A DNA stretch of 29,894 nt from the IMG/VR virus record IMGVR_UViG_3300048809_000020, positions 1 through 29,894 of that record. One strand, 5' to 3'. This DNA is from a virus. The notes below the pieces were generated by a model, which did no database searches, was not told where the DNA came from, and saw only the letters and a program-made list of their open reading frames with translations. The position numbers were made by a program, and so were the translations under genes. Below, one piece after another: positions 14,229-21,333 of the stretch; position 1 is the stretch's first letter; the number at the start of each line of letters is the position of its first letter.

Positions 14229-15211
14229 GGGATGAGGAATAACTCGTGTGATTGCAAGAAGTTAGAGTCATAAGGACCTGACAGCACCGGCCCGGTATCC
14301 TCGTTGTCTACGAGCGAGTCATTTATAGAATTATCGGTGAGCTGGTCGCGTCGCAGCAAATCCTGGTACTCCGCGTCCGCTGTTCGCATGGCGTTCAAGT
14401 GCCACTGCTTCACCTTCACGTCCACGTTGGGCTGCCCGGCGACGACCTGGTGCCCGTAGTGCCGCGCGCGCGCCATGATCGTCTCATCCGCGATCTGCTG
14501 CGGCAGCAGGTCGGTCAGCGCCACCGAATCTCCGTTCACGAACCACTCGATCACGTAACCGATCTGCGAGGTGGGCATCGGCCACACCTCGAACCGCGGC
14601 CGCATCTGAGTATCGCCGGGGATCACGACGTAATCGTGCGTCGCTAGAATAATCGGCCAGGAGTACGAGGTTCGCTGAGGATCGATGCGATCCAGCTCCT
14701 CCTTGGTCCGGTACAGGTTCCGCCGCCGGAATCGGTACGAGTTGATCGGATCGGTCCAGGATAGCCACCGCTTGAAGTCGTCCGAGGGCGCCGGAGCGTA
14801 GTTCTGGAAGATGTAGTACGATCCTCCCGAAGCGCTCTGCTCGGTGTAAGGCCGGTCGAGCGTGATCGTACTGACCCCATCGTAGGCGATGATGTTGTAG
14901 ATCGGGCCGCCCGTCACGCGGAACTGGCGCTGCGTCAGCGATCCCAGTGGCGGCTGCGTGATGGCCTGGGCCAACCAGTACGGAGAGGCTACGGCATCGG
15001 CCACCACCTGATTACTCAGAAATGTGACGGTGACGGTTCCGGAGTTGATCGGCGACGGCGAAAGCCATACGCCATTCTGCCGGTTGAAACTCCAGTCGCG
15101 GGCCTTCCGGATATCCCGGTAAGCCCGCATAACAAGAGTCTGCGTGGAAATCGGATCAATCTGCGGGAGCCAAGCTTTGAGTTCTTGCGCGAGCTGAGCT
15201 AATAAACTCAT
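14225..15211 (-). CDS. Head-tail adaptor-like protein (328 aa)
   Basis: A 328-aa protein. The N-terminal helices (LAQELKAWLPQIDPISTQTL, then VMRAYRDIRKARDWSFNRQ) match the start of podoviral head-tail adaptors ('l..~a~~~i...~~W.f', T7 gp11 / P22 gp4 functional class). The middle is beta-rich: TVTVTFLSNQVVAD, FRVTGGPIYNIIAYDG and STITLDRPYTEQS. The later part has RPRFEVWPMPTSQIGYVIEW and a helical DLLPQQIADETIMARARHYG, typical of adaptor C-terminal packing. It would form a ring under the portal. Position after the capsid genes is right. The ATG has GAGG only 1-2 nt upstream, so initiation may rely on coupling. The fold call is from pattern, not from a search. Confidence 0.7.
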   Translation of the reverse strand: MSLLAQLAQELKAWLPQIDPISTQTLVMRAYRDIRKARDWSFNRQNGVWLSPSPINSGTVTVTFLSNQVVADAVASPYWLAQAITQPPLGSLTQRQFRVTGGPIYNIIAYDGVSTITLDRPYTEQSASGGSYYIFQNYAPAPSDDFKRWLSWTDPINSYRFRRRNLYRTKEELDRIDPQRTSYSWPIILATHDYVVIPGDTQMRPRFEVWPMPTSQIGYVIEWFVNGDSVALTDLLPQQIADETIMARARHYGHQVVAGQPNVDVKVKQWHLNAMRTADAEYQDLLRRDQLTDNSINDSLVDNEDTGPVLSGPYDSNFLQSHELFLIP

Positions 15212-15222
15212 GCCTCATCGTA

Positions 15223-15588
15223 TCAGGCCGCTCGGGTGATGATTTGGAGGTTCGCGTATTCCGCCGAGAGATTCGTGCTCGCAGCGGCCTCCGTACCGGA
15301 GGTCTGCGATTGCCCGCCAATCGTCGCGGTCTTTAGCGCGCGCCACTCAAGCGCCCACTTCGCGGCCGAGATCCGAACCGGAACCACCTCGAAGTTCCCG
15401 GTGTATGTTCCCATGAACGAAATCGCCAGAATCTCATCGACGCCAAGCAGGATCGACGGAAAGCTATCGCCACCACTCGGGGGGTTCCCCGCCGTGACCT
15501 GCGTGTAGCTCGCCGGACCCTGCCACTTAATCAAGCCTTCGGGCAGGGTCGGCGGAGCGAGTTTTTGAGCGTATGCGCTGATTGGCAT
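15223..15588 (-). CDS. Small head-associated protein (121 aa)
   Basis: A 121-aa protein starting at the ATG of a TAATG junction with the upstream gene. A longer in-frame start 39 nt upstream would overlap that gene and is not favoured. The N-terminus is Pro-rich (LAPPTLPEGLIKWQGP). The rest looks like a small beta barrel, with FPSILLGVDEILAISFMGTY, FEVVPVRISAAKWALEWRAL and ANLQIITRAA. Location between the putative head-decoration gene and the adaptor suggests a head-completion or decoration protein. I do not recognise the family. AGGTGG a few bases upstream can serve as ribosome binding site. Confidence 0.65.
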   Translation of the reverse strand: MPISAYAQKLAPPTLPEGLIKWQGPASYTQVTAGNPPSGGDSFPSILLGVDEILAISFMGTYTGNFEVVPVRISAAKWALEWRALKTATIGGQSQTSGTEAAASTNLSAEYANLQIITRAA

Positions 15589-16214
15589 TACACCACCTCG
15601 TTCATTCTGCGAACCAGGATCAAGCAAAGCGCCGCAGAGGTCGGAGCGCCGATCGCGGTACCGATCGCGGCCTTCAGCGTCGCGTAGGTCGGACTGCCGC
15701 TCTGCGTCGGGTCGTCAACCAGCCCGGACCCCGAAGCGATGATGAGCATGTCGCCATCGGCCGGCGTCGCCGCCGTCAGCGTCCCGGTCAACCCGGTACA
15801 CTTGCCCGATACCTGAATCCAACCATACTGTCCCTTGGTCACCGCATTGAGGCAGAACCCCGCGAACCGGCCCGTGCGCAGCGCCGAGTTCATGTCGCAG
15901 GTGACGATGTAGGACTCAAACGCCGCGCTCGCCTGGTCCCATGCCCAGGCGGTCGGCAATCCCACTGCTGGGGCAGTCGTTCCGTTGTAGAACTGAACGT
16001 ACTGATACTCGCCTCCGTAGAGGGTCCCTACACCGGAATCGTACTGGACGCCCAGCGAGGACCCGTCGAGGATCATGCGCGCGCCGAGCTGCGCCGCGTA
16101 CTGCGTGGTCGAGCCCGAAGCCGTTGGCGTGGACTGCGCCGGATATGCGTCGTTGACATCGTTGAATGCCAGCCGCGTCGATCGCGAAATCTGTTGCTCT
16201 CTGTGATTCGGCAT
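15588..16214 (-). CDS. Putative capsid decoration or head surface protein
   Basis: A 208-aa protein directly after the major capsid gene. The N-terminus (REQQISRSTRLAFNDV) is helical. The body is beta-rich with LGARMILDGSSLGVQYDSGV, YGGEYQYVQFYNGTTAPAVG, FAGFCLNAVTKGQYGWIQVS followed by GKCTGL, and a C-terminal LCLILVRRMNE. The 'a.G.....g.YGWiQv.G' element is familiar from small phage head proteins found next to capsid genes, some of which decorate the shell; in this case that is inferred from position. Ribosome binding site AAGGAG, 9 nt before the ATG, is strong, consistent with high expression. Confidence 0.7.
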   Translation of the reverse strand: MPNHREQQISRSTRLAFNDVNDAYPAQSTPTASGSTTQYAAQLGARMILDGSSLGVQYDSGVGTLYGGEYQYVQFYNGTTAPAVGLPTAWAWDQASAAFESYIVTCDMNSALRTGRFAGFCLNAVTKGQYGWIQVSGKCTGLTGTLTAATPADGDMLIIASGSGLVDDPTQSGSPTYATLKAAIGTAIGAPTSAALCLILVRRMNEVV

Positions 16215-16247
16215 TGTCTATATCTCCTTTGTTGTCAGCGACTTACT

Positions 16248-17405
16248 TCAAGCTCCTATACCATAGAACTGCTTCTGATGGCGCGCAGAAGTGAAGACGA
16301 GGTTCACGGCGGCATGGGTTCTGGCAACCACCTTGGTTGAATCGGCGGCCGGATAGAAGCCCCATAGCCCGAACTGGTACCGCGGGCTGGTGGACAGCCG
16401 GAACTGAATCTTGCTGGTGTTGAACCACACGAACACCTCGCCGACCGTGGCGGTTGCGCCGGCGGCGGGAAGGTTCGATTTGCTCGAAACACCCGAGGGC
16501 ACGGTGAAGGTGCTGGTCAGGTAGTTCCCGAGCGATCCGTTGGCGCCGTAGGCGAGCGACGGGAAATAATCGTCGGGGAAAATGATCGCGTCGTTCATTG
16601 CGACGCCCGAGACACCCCAGATGGCGTCCTGCTTGGTCGCCAGCTCGCCGCGCTGCAAGGGCTGGATCTTTTCCTTGATGTAGGCGAACGCCCGCTTGGT
16701 CGTTACTCCCAGGTCGGGCCGCTCCCGGCCGATCGACGCATCCCAGTACCCCTCTTCGAGCACCGAGTAGGTCAGAGCGCCGGCCGCCGAAACGTTTCCG
16801 GTGGTGGTGGTCGAGTCGCCGCAGTATCGCGGGATGGAGTTGAACGTCGAGCCGATGGCTCCATTCCGAGCCTGGCCGCCGTAGGACGTGAAGATCGAGC
16901 CGTCCCAGCCCGGCGTGATGCCGTCGTTGATGGCCTCGGGCCAGCCGTTGATGTCGTAAGGCCGGTTCCCTACGATGCCCGATCCGGTGGGCTGCCCGTG
17001 CAGCGACATGGCGATCGCGACATCCGCGCAGATCGAGTTCATCATGTTCGCCATGTTCAAATTGAGCAGCGAGAACACCGCATTGGGTCCGACGTTCAGC
17101 ACGTCGATGTTCTCCATGTACTCCGGATAGATCGACACGTAGTACTTCGGGTCGAACCGGGTACCGGCGATGGTCTGCACCTTCTCCAGGTTGAACTGGG
17201 CGCCGAGGCCATACGAGTTCGTGATGAGCGGAGCGTACAAGAACGTCTGCTGCATCGTGGAACCGCCGCCGAACGTCGCCAGACAGTGATCGCGGATGTA
17301 TGCGAGGAACGCTACATCGTTGAAGAAATTGTCTTGAACTGTTCGCGGCCAGATCTCGTATACTGTGGTGGCGCTAAGTTCGTCTAACCCCGGATCATAA
17401 CTCAT
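16248..17405 (-). CDS. Major capsid protein
   Basis: A 385-aa protein preceded by the scaffold gene and a strong AGGAG 6 nt from the ATG. The N-terminal region (VYEIWPRTVQDNFFNDVAFL, AYIRDHCLATFGGGSTMQQT) reads as an N-arm plus the first capsid helix and strand. A central spine-like helix (NLNMANMMNSICADVAIAMS, about 115-135) precedes IGSTFNSIPRY and a long beta/alpha domain. KRAFAYIKEKIQPLQRGELA and AMNDAIIFPDDYFPSLAYGA lie in the second half. The end (RYQFGLWGFYPAADSTKVVA and KQFYGIGA) is typical of HK97-fold capsid proteins in podovirus-like clusters. No prohead-protease gene is seen next to it, so a separate scaffold is likely used. Confidence 0.85.
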   Translation of the reverse strand: MSYDPGLDELSATTVYEIWPRTVQDNFFNDVAFLAYIRDHCLATFGGGSTMQQTFLYAPLITNSYGLGAQFNLEKVQTIAGTRFDPKYYVSIYPEYMENIDVLNVGPNAVFSLLNLNMANMMNSICADVAIAMSLHGQPTGSGIVGNRPYDINGWPEAINDGITPGWDGSIFTSYGGQARNGAIGSTFNSIPRYCGDSTTTTGNVSAAGALTYSVLEEGYWDASIGRERPDLGVTTKRAFAYIKEKIQPLQRGELATKQDAIWGVSGVAMNDAIIFPDDYFPSLAYGANGSLGNYLTSTFTVPSGVSSKSNLPAAGATATVGEVFVWFNTSKIQFRLSTSPRYQFGLWGFYPAADSTKVVARTHAAVNLVFTSARHQKQFYGIGA

Positions 17406-17426
17406 TGAAGTCTCCTACCTTGGTTT

Positions 17427-18314
17427 TTAGTGACTCGCTTCTCGATTCCCGCCAGCGCGGTACTTTCCCGAAGCGAACGCAGCGACCGCATTCGCAACCG
17501 CCTGGGCTCCGTTCATATCCCTGTTGTGCGGGGCGGTAAGCCCCTTTTCTTTGCTGTTCGCCATCGTGAACAGCGGACCCATCGGAAGATCCGTGCGGAT
17601 TCCGTTGACCTGCTGCCCGCTGTACTTCTTTTCCAATTCTTCCGTGGCCTTCGCCGCGCCTTCCGCGCGGTACTTGTCGGCCTTGATCTCTTCGCGCTTC
17701 GCCGTAGCGCCGTACTTGTCGTCCCACACCTGCGTCATGGTGCGGCGCTGTTTCACCGCGTCATCGAGCAATTCCTTCATCACCAGTGGCTTGTCCGGGA
17801 ACAGTTCGGAGTGCTGCCGGGCCACGTCCATCATCTCGACCTGAAGATTCACGTTGTCGCGGAACAGGTTCTCCACGAGATCAACGCGCTTGATGATGTC
17901 CGGGCCGGGCCCGGGTTGCGGATCTTCTCTCTTCTGCGGGATCACGGGGTCTCCTTCGCCAAACAATTCCTTGTCGAGAGGAACGCCGTAAAGTTCCGCT
18001 GCGGTCTTGGCCTTCGCGCGCACGGTGGCGAGCGCGGCTTCGGCTTGTTCGCGGCTCTTCAGACCAGCGATGTACTGGTCGTTGATGGCCTGTTTTTGGA
18101 TCTCGAACGCATCCAGTTGTTCCTGGAGGGTCTTTTTGGCGGCATCGAGCTCCGCCTTGCCGGAGTTCATCTTTCGGTCGTAATCGCTTTGCCGCAAATA
18201 CCCCTGGAGTCGCTCTTCAAGCGCTGCGGCTGCCTTCGGATTCTTGGCGATCTCTTCCGCTACGGTCTTATCGACCCCAACGGCTGCGAGTTCGTCTACG
18301 AGTTGAAATGCCAT
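17427..18314 (-). CDS. Capsid scaffolding protein
   Basis: A 295-aa acidic and basic, strongly helical protein directly upstream of the capsid gene, the normal place for a scaffold. N-terminal helices (FQLVDELAAVGVDKTVAEEI) precede a long coiled coil (about 50-105, AELDAAKKTLQEQLDAFEIQ and on). A Pro/Gly-rich hinge (QKREDPQPGPGPD, about 127-139) follows, then helices (VENLFRDNVNLQVEMMDVAR). The C-terminal region is Ala/Lys/Glu-rich and ends KYRAGGNREASH, a basic tail of the kind that contacts capsid subunits. AAGGA lies about 12 nt before the ATG, a long spacing. The intervening 21 nt before the capsid gene carry that gene's ribosome binding site. Confidence 0.8.
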   Translation of the reverse strand: MAFQLVDELAAVGVDKTVAEEIAKNPKAAAALEERLQGYLRQSDYDRKMNSGKAELDAAKKTLQEQLDAFEIQKQAINDQYIAGLKSREQAEAALATVRAKAKTAAELYGVPLDKELFGEGDPVIPQKREDPQPGPGPDIIKRVDLVENLFRDNVNLQVEMMDVARQHSELFPDKPLVMKELLDDAVKQRRTMTQVWDDKYGATAKREEIKADKYRAEGAAKATEELEKKYSGQQVNGIRTDLPMGPLFTMANSKEKGLTAPHNRDMNGAQAVANAVAAFASGKYRAGGNREASH

Positions 18315-18362
18315 GTTTTTAGGTTTCCTTCCCTTTCGGGCTGCGGAACATCAGACTGGGCC

Positions 18363-18683
18363 TCATCCCATGTCTCCGGTGGGGGGTTGGCTTTCCGATG
18401 GTGAAGAACCAATGATTTTAACCAGCAACTGCGTGAGGCCCCGCTTCAGCGTCAGGATGTCCTGAGACACCGCCGGGTATTGCCTCGCCATTCCGTCAAG
18501 CTGCGAGCTGAGATTGCGCACCTGCATTCCAGCTTGCTGCTGCTGCTGGATGCGCAGTTTGTCGGCGCTGTCAGTCTTCGGAGCCTCTGCCTGAACGCCC
18601 AGAACGTCCGCGTAGGGACCCATCTCCGTACCGGAGGAGGATGGCTGGCCGCCAGGATTCGGGAATGATTGCGGGCTGGTCAT
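18363..18683 (-). CDS. Small helical head-module protein (106 aa)
   Basis: A 106-aa protein with a disordered Pro/Ser/Gly-rich start (SFPNPGGQPSSSG) and a helical middle with a Gln run (LRIQQQQQAGMQVRNLSSQL), then a second helix (YPAVSQDILTLKRGLTQLLV) and a Ser/Pro tail. Similar small proteins ('...P.G..~......~qi..l..~f....~...~k~~l~~~~~~i') sit before the scaffold gene in environmental podoviruses; their role is not known to me. The ATG is 5 nt after the stop of the 34-aa basic gene with no strong ribosome binding site, so coupling is likely. Possibly a scaffold partner or minor head protein. Confidence 0.7.
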   Translation of the reverse strand: MTSPQSFPNPGGQPSSSGTEMGPYADVLGVQAEAPKTDSADKLRIQQQQQAGMQVRNLSSQLDGMARQYPAVSQDILTLKRGLTQLLVKIIGSSPSESQPPTGDMG

Positions 18684-18688
18684 TGCGA

Positions 18689-18793
18689 TTACTTGCGAAC
18701 CGCCTTCCGCGCCGACTTCATCGGCGTGGTCAGCTTGGCCTTCCCGGACGCTTTGGTGGGCTTCTTTCCGTAATGTGCGTACTGGTTAGCCAT
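18689..18793 (-). CDS. 34-aa Lys-rich micro-protein
   Basis: A short gene with an excellent AAGGAG 6 nt before ATG 18791-18793. The product is MANQYAHYGKKPTKASGKAK then LTTPMKSARKAVRK: eleven or so Lys/Arg in 34 residues and almost no acidic residue. Such a peptide should bind nucleic acid or an acidic protein surface and could be a virion DNA-associated peptide. The gene is preceded by two hairpins at 18813-18894 and followed 5 nt later by the 106-aa gene. The clean ribosome binding site and its place at the head of the capsid genes make it credible despite its length. Confidence 0.65.
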   Translation of the reverse strand: MANQYAHYGKKPTKASGKAKLTTPMKSARKAVRK

Positions 18794-18812
18794 TTGAATC
18801 TCCTTTTTTAGT

Positions 18813-18838
18813 GGGGCAGCCTTCAACGGGCCTGCCCC
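18813..18838 (-). other. Strong RNA hairpin just upstream of the 34-aa gene
   Basis: In the minus-strand transcript GGGGCAG pairs with CTGCCCC (7 bp), extended by CC/GG with a single bulged G, around a 7-nt loop. It is followed by ACTAAAAAAGGAG, the ribosome binding site of the micro-gene, and not by a U-tract, so it is not an intrinsic terminator on this strand. It could protect a processed 5' end, pause transcription or keep the ribosome binding site single-stranded. Confidence 0.6.
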
Positions 18839-18846
18839 GCGTGTAC

Positions 18847-18894
18847 CCTGACTTTGCGAGGGGAACCTTGCGGTTCGATCTACGCGGAGTCAGG
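18847..18894 (-). other. Long irregular RNA hairpin with GNRA loop
   Basis: In the minus-strand transcript CCTGACT pairs with AGTCAGG (7 bp). After a 2x2 internal loop GCG pairs with CGC. After a further internal loop GAACC pairs with GGTTC, closed by a GCAA tetraloop (GNRA class). The whole element is 48 nt, directly after the stop of the 23-aa gene and 8 nt before the next hairpin. Stacked stems, purine-rich internal loops and a GNRA cap are typical of structured RNA. Possible roles are an RNase III site, a translation or mRNA-stability element, or a protein-binding site. Confidence 0.55.
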
Positions 18895-18899
18895 ATGGA

Positions 18900-18971
18900 T
18901 TACTTCTTGCCGCGCTTTTTCCCGCCGTGCTTTTTCCGGCGCATCGAAACCTGCTCGTAAGTGCTGAACAT
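18900..18971 (-). CDS. 23-aa basic micro-protein
   Basis: ATG 18969-18971 to TAA 18900-18902. The product is MFSTYEQVSMRRKKHGGKKR then GKK: eleven basic residues in the last fourteen. It is preceded by GGAGAAAGGA, with AAGGA about 12 nt before the ATG, a loose spacing. It is the first frame after the terminator at 19000-19038, and similar in composition to the 34-aa product that follows. Alone, so short a frame would be weak evidence; the purine-rich leader and paired basic micro-gene raise it. A nucleic-acid-binding peptide is the natural guess. Confidence 0.45.
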   Translation of the reverse strand: MFSTYEQVSMRRKKHGGKKRGKK

Positions 18972-18999
18972 TTCGGTGTCTTTTCCTTTCTCCGCAAAT

Positions 19000-19038
19000 A
19001 AAAAAACGGCTCCACCGGGGGTTACCCGATAGCGCCGT
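19000..19038 (-). terminator. Intrinsic (rho-independent) terminator
   Basis: In the minus-strand transcript ACGGC pairs with GCCGT and the stem continues through a G/A mismatch to ATCGGG/CCCGGT (one or two G-U pairs) around a UAACC loop: about 13 pairs, then TTTTTTT. It is the best terminator in the window. It would end transcripts from the packaging operon, and also those from the promoter only 30-odd nt upstream, unless it is bypassed. The capsid genes lie downstream. Confidence 0.8.
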
Positions 19039-19071
19039 CCAATTTCGCGGTACGCTCTTTTTCTACTTGAG

Positions 19072-19101
19072 ATTAGACTCTTTTTTGCATAGCCTTGTCA
19101 A
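19072..19101 (-). promoter_or_regulatory. Sigma70-like promoter before the head genes
   Basis: -35 TTGACA (perfect) at 19096-19101, 18-nt spacer containing an AAAAAA run, -10 TCTAAT (5 of 6) at 19072-19077. The start of transcription is expected near 19065. The -35 begins 7 nt after the stop of the 59-aa gene, outside coding sequence. It is the best vegetative-type promoter I find in the window and faces the scaffold and capsid genes, with the intrinsic terminator lying in between. Confidence 0.7.
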
Positions 19102-19108
19102 GTGGAGG

Positions 19109-19288
19109 TCAGTCCACTCGCAGTGGCGGTTTATCCGCCGGCAGTTTTTCAATCCATTTGTGCGTCCCGCTCGGCGAGCCTTGACTGGTGTTTATGCGCC
19201 ATTCCCCATTCCGCTTTTCACGCGCGACGACCTTGATCGCAGCCGCCAGCTTCGCGTTGGGAACCGTGACCGTCTTCTCATCCGTCAT
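19109..19288 (-). CDS. Small hypothetical protein after portal (59 aa)
   Basis: A 59-aa protein starting at ATG 19286-19288, 4 nt inside the end of the portal gene (ATGA). The much longer open frame upstream lies within portal and is not favoured. The product starts MTDEKTVTVPNAKLAAAIKV and contains VAREKRNGEWRINTSQGSPS and HKWIEKLPADKPP. It looks like a small alpha/beta domain with a basic centre. No membrane segment. I do not recognise it. It is the last gene of the packaging operon; the promoter and terminator described here follow directly, so it probably marks the end of that transcription unit. Confidence 0.65.
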   Translation of the reverse strand: MTDEKTVTVPNAKLAAAIKVVAREKRNGEWRINTSQGSPSGTHKWIEKLPADKPPLRVD

Positions 19289-21330
19289 CGGCTCGTTACG
19301 GTCGTAGATCGCGTCCCTTGATCTTTTTGTTTGACCTGCGGCGGCTTGGCATTCGTGGGAGGACGCCCGCGCCCTTGACCCTGCGGTGAGCCGATTTGCA
19401 GATCCTCGGCGAGCGCGTGCTTCATTTCCTGCTCCACCATGAACTTGTCGGGCTCGCTGATGGCGGGTTCGCCGTCTCGCATCTCGGGCAGATCGCCCAT
19501 ATTCAATCCAAGCCCCGTTCCGATGGTGTGATCGCTCACCATGATACCGGCCTTCTTGGCCTGGAGCAGTGTCAGGTTCCGGCCAATACGCGATACCTGG
19601 GCCTGCGAGTACGGCTCGATGTCGTAGCTCAACTGCTCGATCATCCACCGCGCCCGCTCCCATTTGCTGTAAATCGAGTCCTGCTGAGGGTCCTCGTGCG
19701 GGAGATGCGAGGGAATCAGTTCACCTGGGCTGAAGTCGAACATCTGCTTCACGGCGCCATCCTGACCAAGTTCCTGGAATACCTTCCCGGAGGTCCAAAA
19801 TTGAATCGCCATCGGGTAGAACAGTTCATCGAACTGCTGGCAGGCGATTTCACCGCCGCGCGAAATATCCTGAACCACCGGACCAGCCTGTTCGAGGATC
19901 TTTTCAATCGAATCTGCGCTCGGCACCTGCTTGGCCTTGGCGACCGCCATCAGATCCTTCACTACCGACATTTCATCGATCTCGTTCTTCAGCAGTCCCA
20001 GGACCTGAATGATCCACTGTGGAACGTCCCAGAACGCCACAGGCAGCAGCGGCTGAACCGGATCGCCCATTCCCAGAGCCGCCTGGACCGTCTGCCCTGG
20101 GATGCGCGTGTTGATGCGCGCCATCGCGGTCGGGTCCAGAACGTTGGGATCGTACTTCAACGGCGGTTGCAGGCGCACTAGAACGCTGTCCACCACGGCC
20201 CGCCACATCTGGTTCTCGGCCTTCTGAATCCTCCAGGTATCGTGAATGATCGAAGTGCCGAGAAAATCCCACGGATAATCGTCGAAGCGCAACTGGACGC
20301 GCGGGACGCGGCCGTGCAGATAAGGCGATGTTCCGTCCTTCAAGATGCAGGTGTCCGTCCAGATCGCCCGCCGGCGCAGCGGGAACAGGCGGCAGTCCTC
20401 TTCGGCCGCGCGCTTCATCACCATGCGCCCCTGCGAGTCCCGGTACCCGGTCGGGATGTCCTGCCCAAGATACGGGACTCTGTACTCCCAGCTTGTGCCG
20501 GGGTCGCCCATCGGGATCACCTTGCCGGTGTTGTTGATGCTCATGTCCATGATGTAGGTCGTGTAGACATCCACCATGGGCATTTCTTTTCCAACCGACC
20601 GCTGAGGCGTATCGAGCACTCCGACGACACCATTAGACTGCGAAGACGATCGCTTGAGCTTGTCCCACGTCCGCGCCATCCAGCCGGGGAAAGATCGCGA
20701 AGGTTCGATCAAATGCTGAAAGGCCGGGTAATTCGCCACGACCAGATGCAGCGGAACCTCTTCCGGGATCGTAACCGCGTAGGCTTTCTGAATGTCGTTG
20801 TCTTCGGTAATCATCACCGGCATCACCGACGATGGGCCTCCGACCTTGCAGGAAATCTCGCCGCGCCCGTATCCGTAGAAATTAGGGTCCCACCACGGTT
20901 CCAGATATCCCGTTCCCAACCCGGAAGCATACTGGCAAGCTTCCCGGTACTTTCGATCCTGAGCGGTCTTGCGCCACCAGATCTTCTTCATCTGGTTCAG
21001 CCGCCAGATGGAATTCTGCGCCGCCTGGTTGTGCGTCACCGCTTCCCCGGTCGGCCTCAGGTTCGAGATGGTCGCCACTAGATCCCGGAAATTGCGCTTG
21101 ATGCGGTTGATCGAAACTGTCGAGTATCCCGATACCTTGAGCGGGGTCGTGTCAAAGCTCAGGATGTCGTAGGCCCTGGGGATATCCTGCCAGGCCGCCT
21201 GCGATTCGAGGAACGCCTTGCCGGTGTCGCGCAGCTCCTTCAGGCGCCCGAGAGTCAGCTCCTGGATGCCCTTTGCTCCCGCGAGCTGCTCCAGATACGA
21301 CGGGATCTTGTACTCGCTCAGCCCCGGCAT
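19285..21330 (-). CDS. Portal protein
   Basis: A 681-aa protein, in the size range of podoviral portals. The N-terminal part carries RLKELRDTGKAFLESQAAWQ, then ISNLRPTGEAVTHNQAAQNS ('lRP' near residue 90), and DRKYREACQYASGLGTGYLE followed by PWWD, the pattern 'a...a...GtGyl...~D'. The middle has DDYPWDFLGTSIIHDTWRIQ, the typical 'p..~~G.S.i......q...n' helix of portals. The C-terminal half is helical (LLKNEIDEMSVVKDLMAVAK) with a Gln/Pro/Gly-rich tail (GSPQGQGRGRPPTNAKPPQ). Twelve copies would form the DNA channel and dock the terminase. AGGAGG stands 8 nt before the ATG. Gene order large terminase, two small genes, portal supports the call. Confidence 0.85.
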   Translation of the reverse strand: MPGLSEYKIPSYLEQLAGAKGIQELTLGRLKELRDTGKAFLESQAAWQDIPRAYDILSFDTTPLKVSGYSTVSINRIKRNFRDLVATISNLRPTGEAVTHNQAAQNSIWRLNQMKKIWWRKTAQDRKYREACQYASGLGTGYLEPWWDPNFYGYGRGEISCKVGGPSSVMPVMITEDNDIQKAYAVTIPEEVPLHLVVANYPAFQHLIEPSRSFPGWMARTWDKLKRSSSQSNGVVGVLDTPQRSVGKEMPMVDVYTTYIMDMSINNTGKVIPMGDPGTSWEYRVPYLGQDIPTGYRDSQGRMVMKRAAEEDCRLFPLRRRAIWTDTCILKDGTSPYLHGRVPRVQLRFDDYPWDFLGTSIIHDTWRIQKAENQMWRAVVDSVLVRLQPPLKYDPNVLDPTAMARINTRIPGQTVQAALGMGDPVQPLLPVAFWDVPQWIIQVLGLLKNEIDEMSVVKDLMAVAKAKQVPSADSIEKILEQAGPVVQDISRGGEIACQQFDELFYPMAIQFWTSGKVFQELGQDGAVKQMFDFSPGELIPSHLPHEDPQQDSIYSKWERARWMIEQLSYDIEPYSQAQVSRIGRNLTLLQAKKAGIMVSDHTIGTGLGLNMGDLPEMRDGEPAISEPDKFMVEQEMKHALAEDLQIGSPQGQGRGRPPTNAKPPQVKQKDQGTRSTTVTSR

Positions 21331-21333
21331 CTA

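Noticed and set aside
18841-18895. Possible tRNA: GGTTCGATC T-loop-like string on the plus strand inside paired CCTGACT/AGTCAGG ends
   Set aside because: The paired ends enclose only 48 nt in all, with no anticodon arm and no 5-bp T stem. It folds better as a single irregular hairpin.
19114-19140. Small inverted repeats CCACT-CGC-AGTGG and GGCGG-TTTAT-CCGCC at the end of the 59-aa gene
   Set aside because: Five-bp stems inside coding sequence with no T-run; expected by chance in GC-rich DNA.
19289-19663. Upstream extension of the 59-aa gene within portal
   Set aside because: Shadow of portal in another frame; Arg/Ala/Gly-rich. The ATGA overlap gives a natural start.
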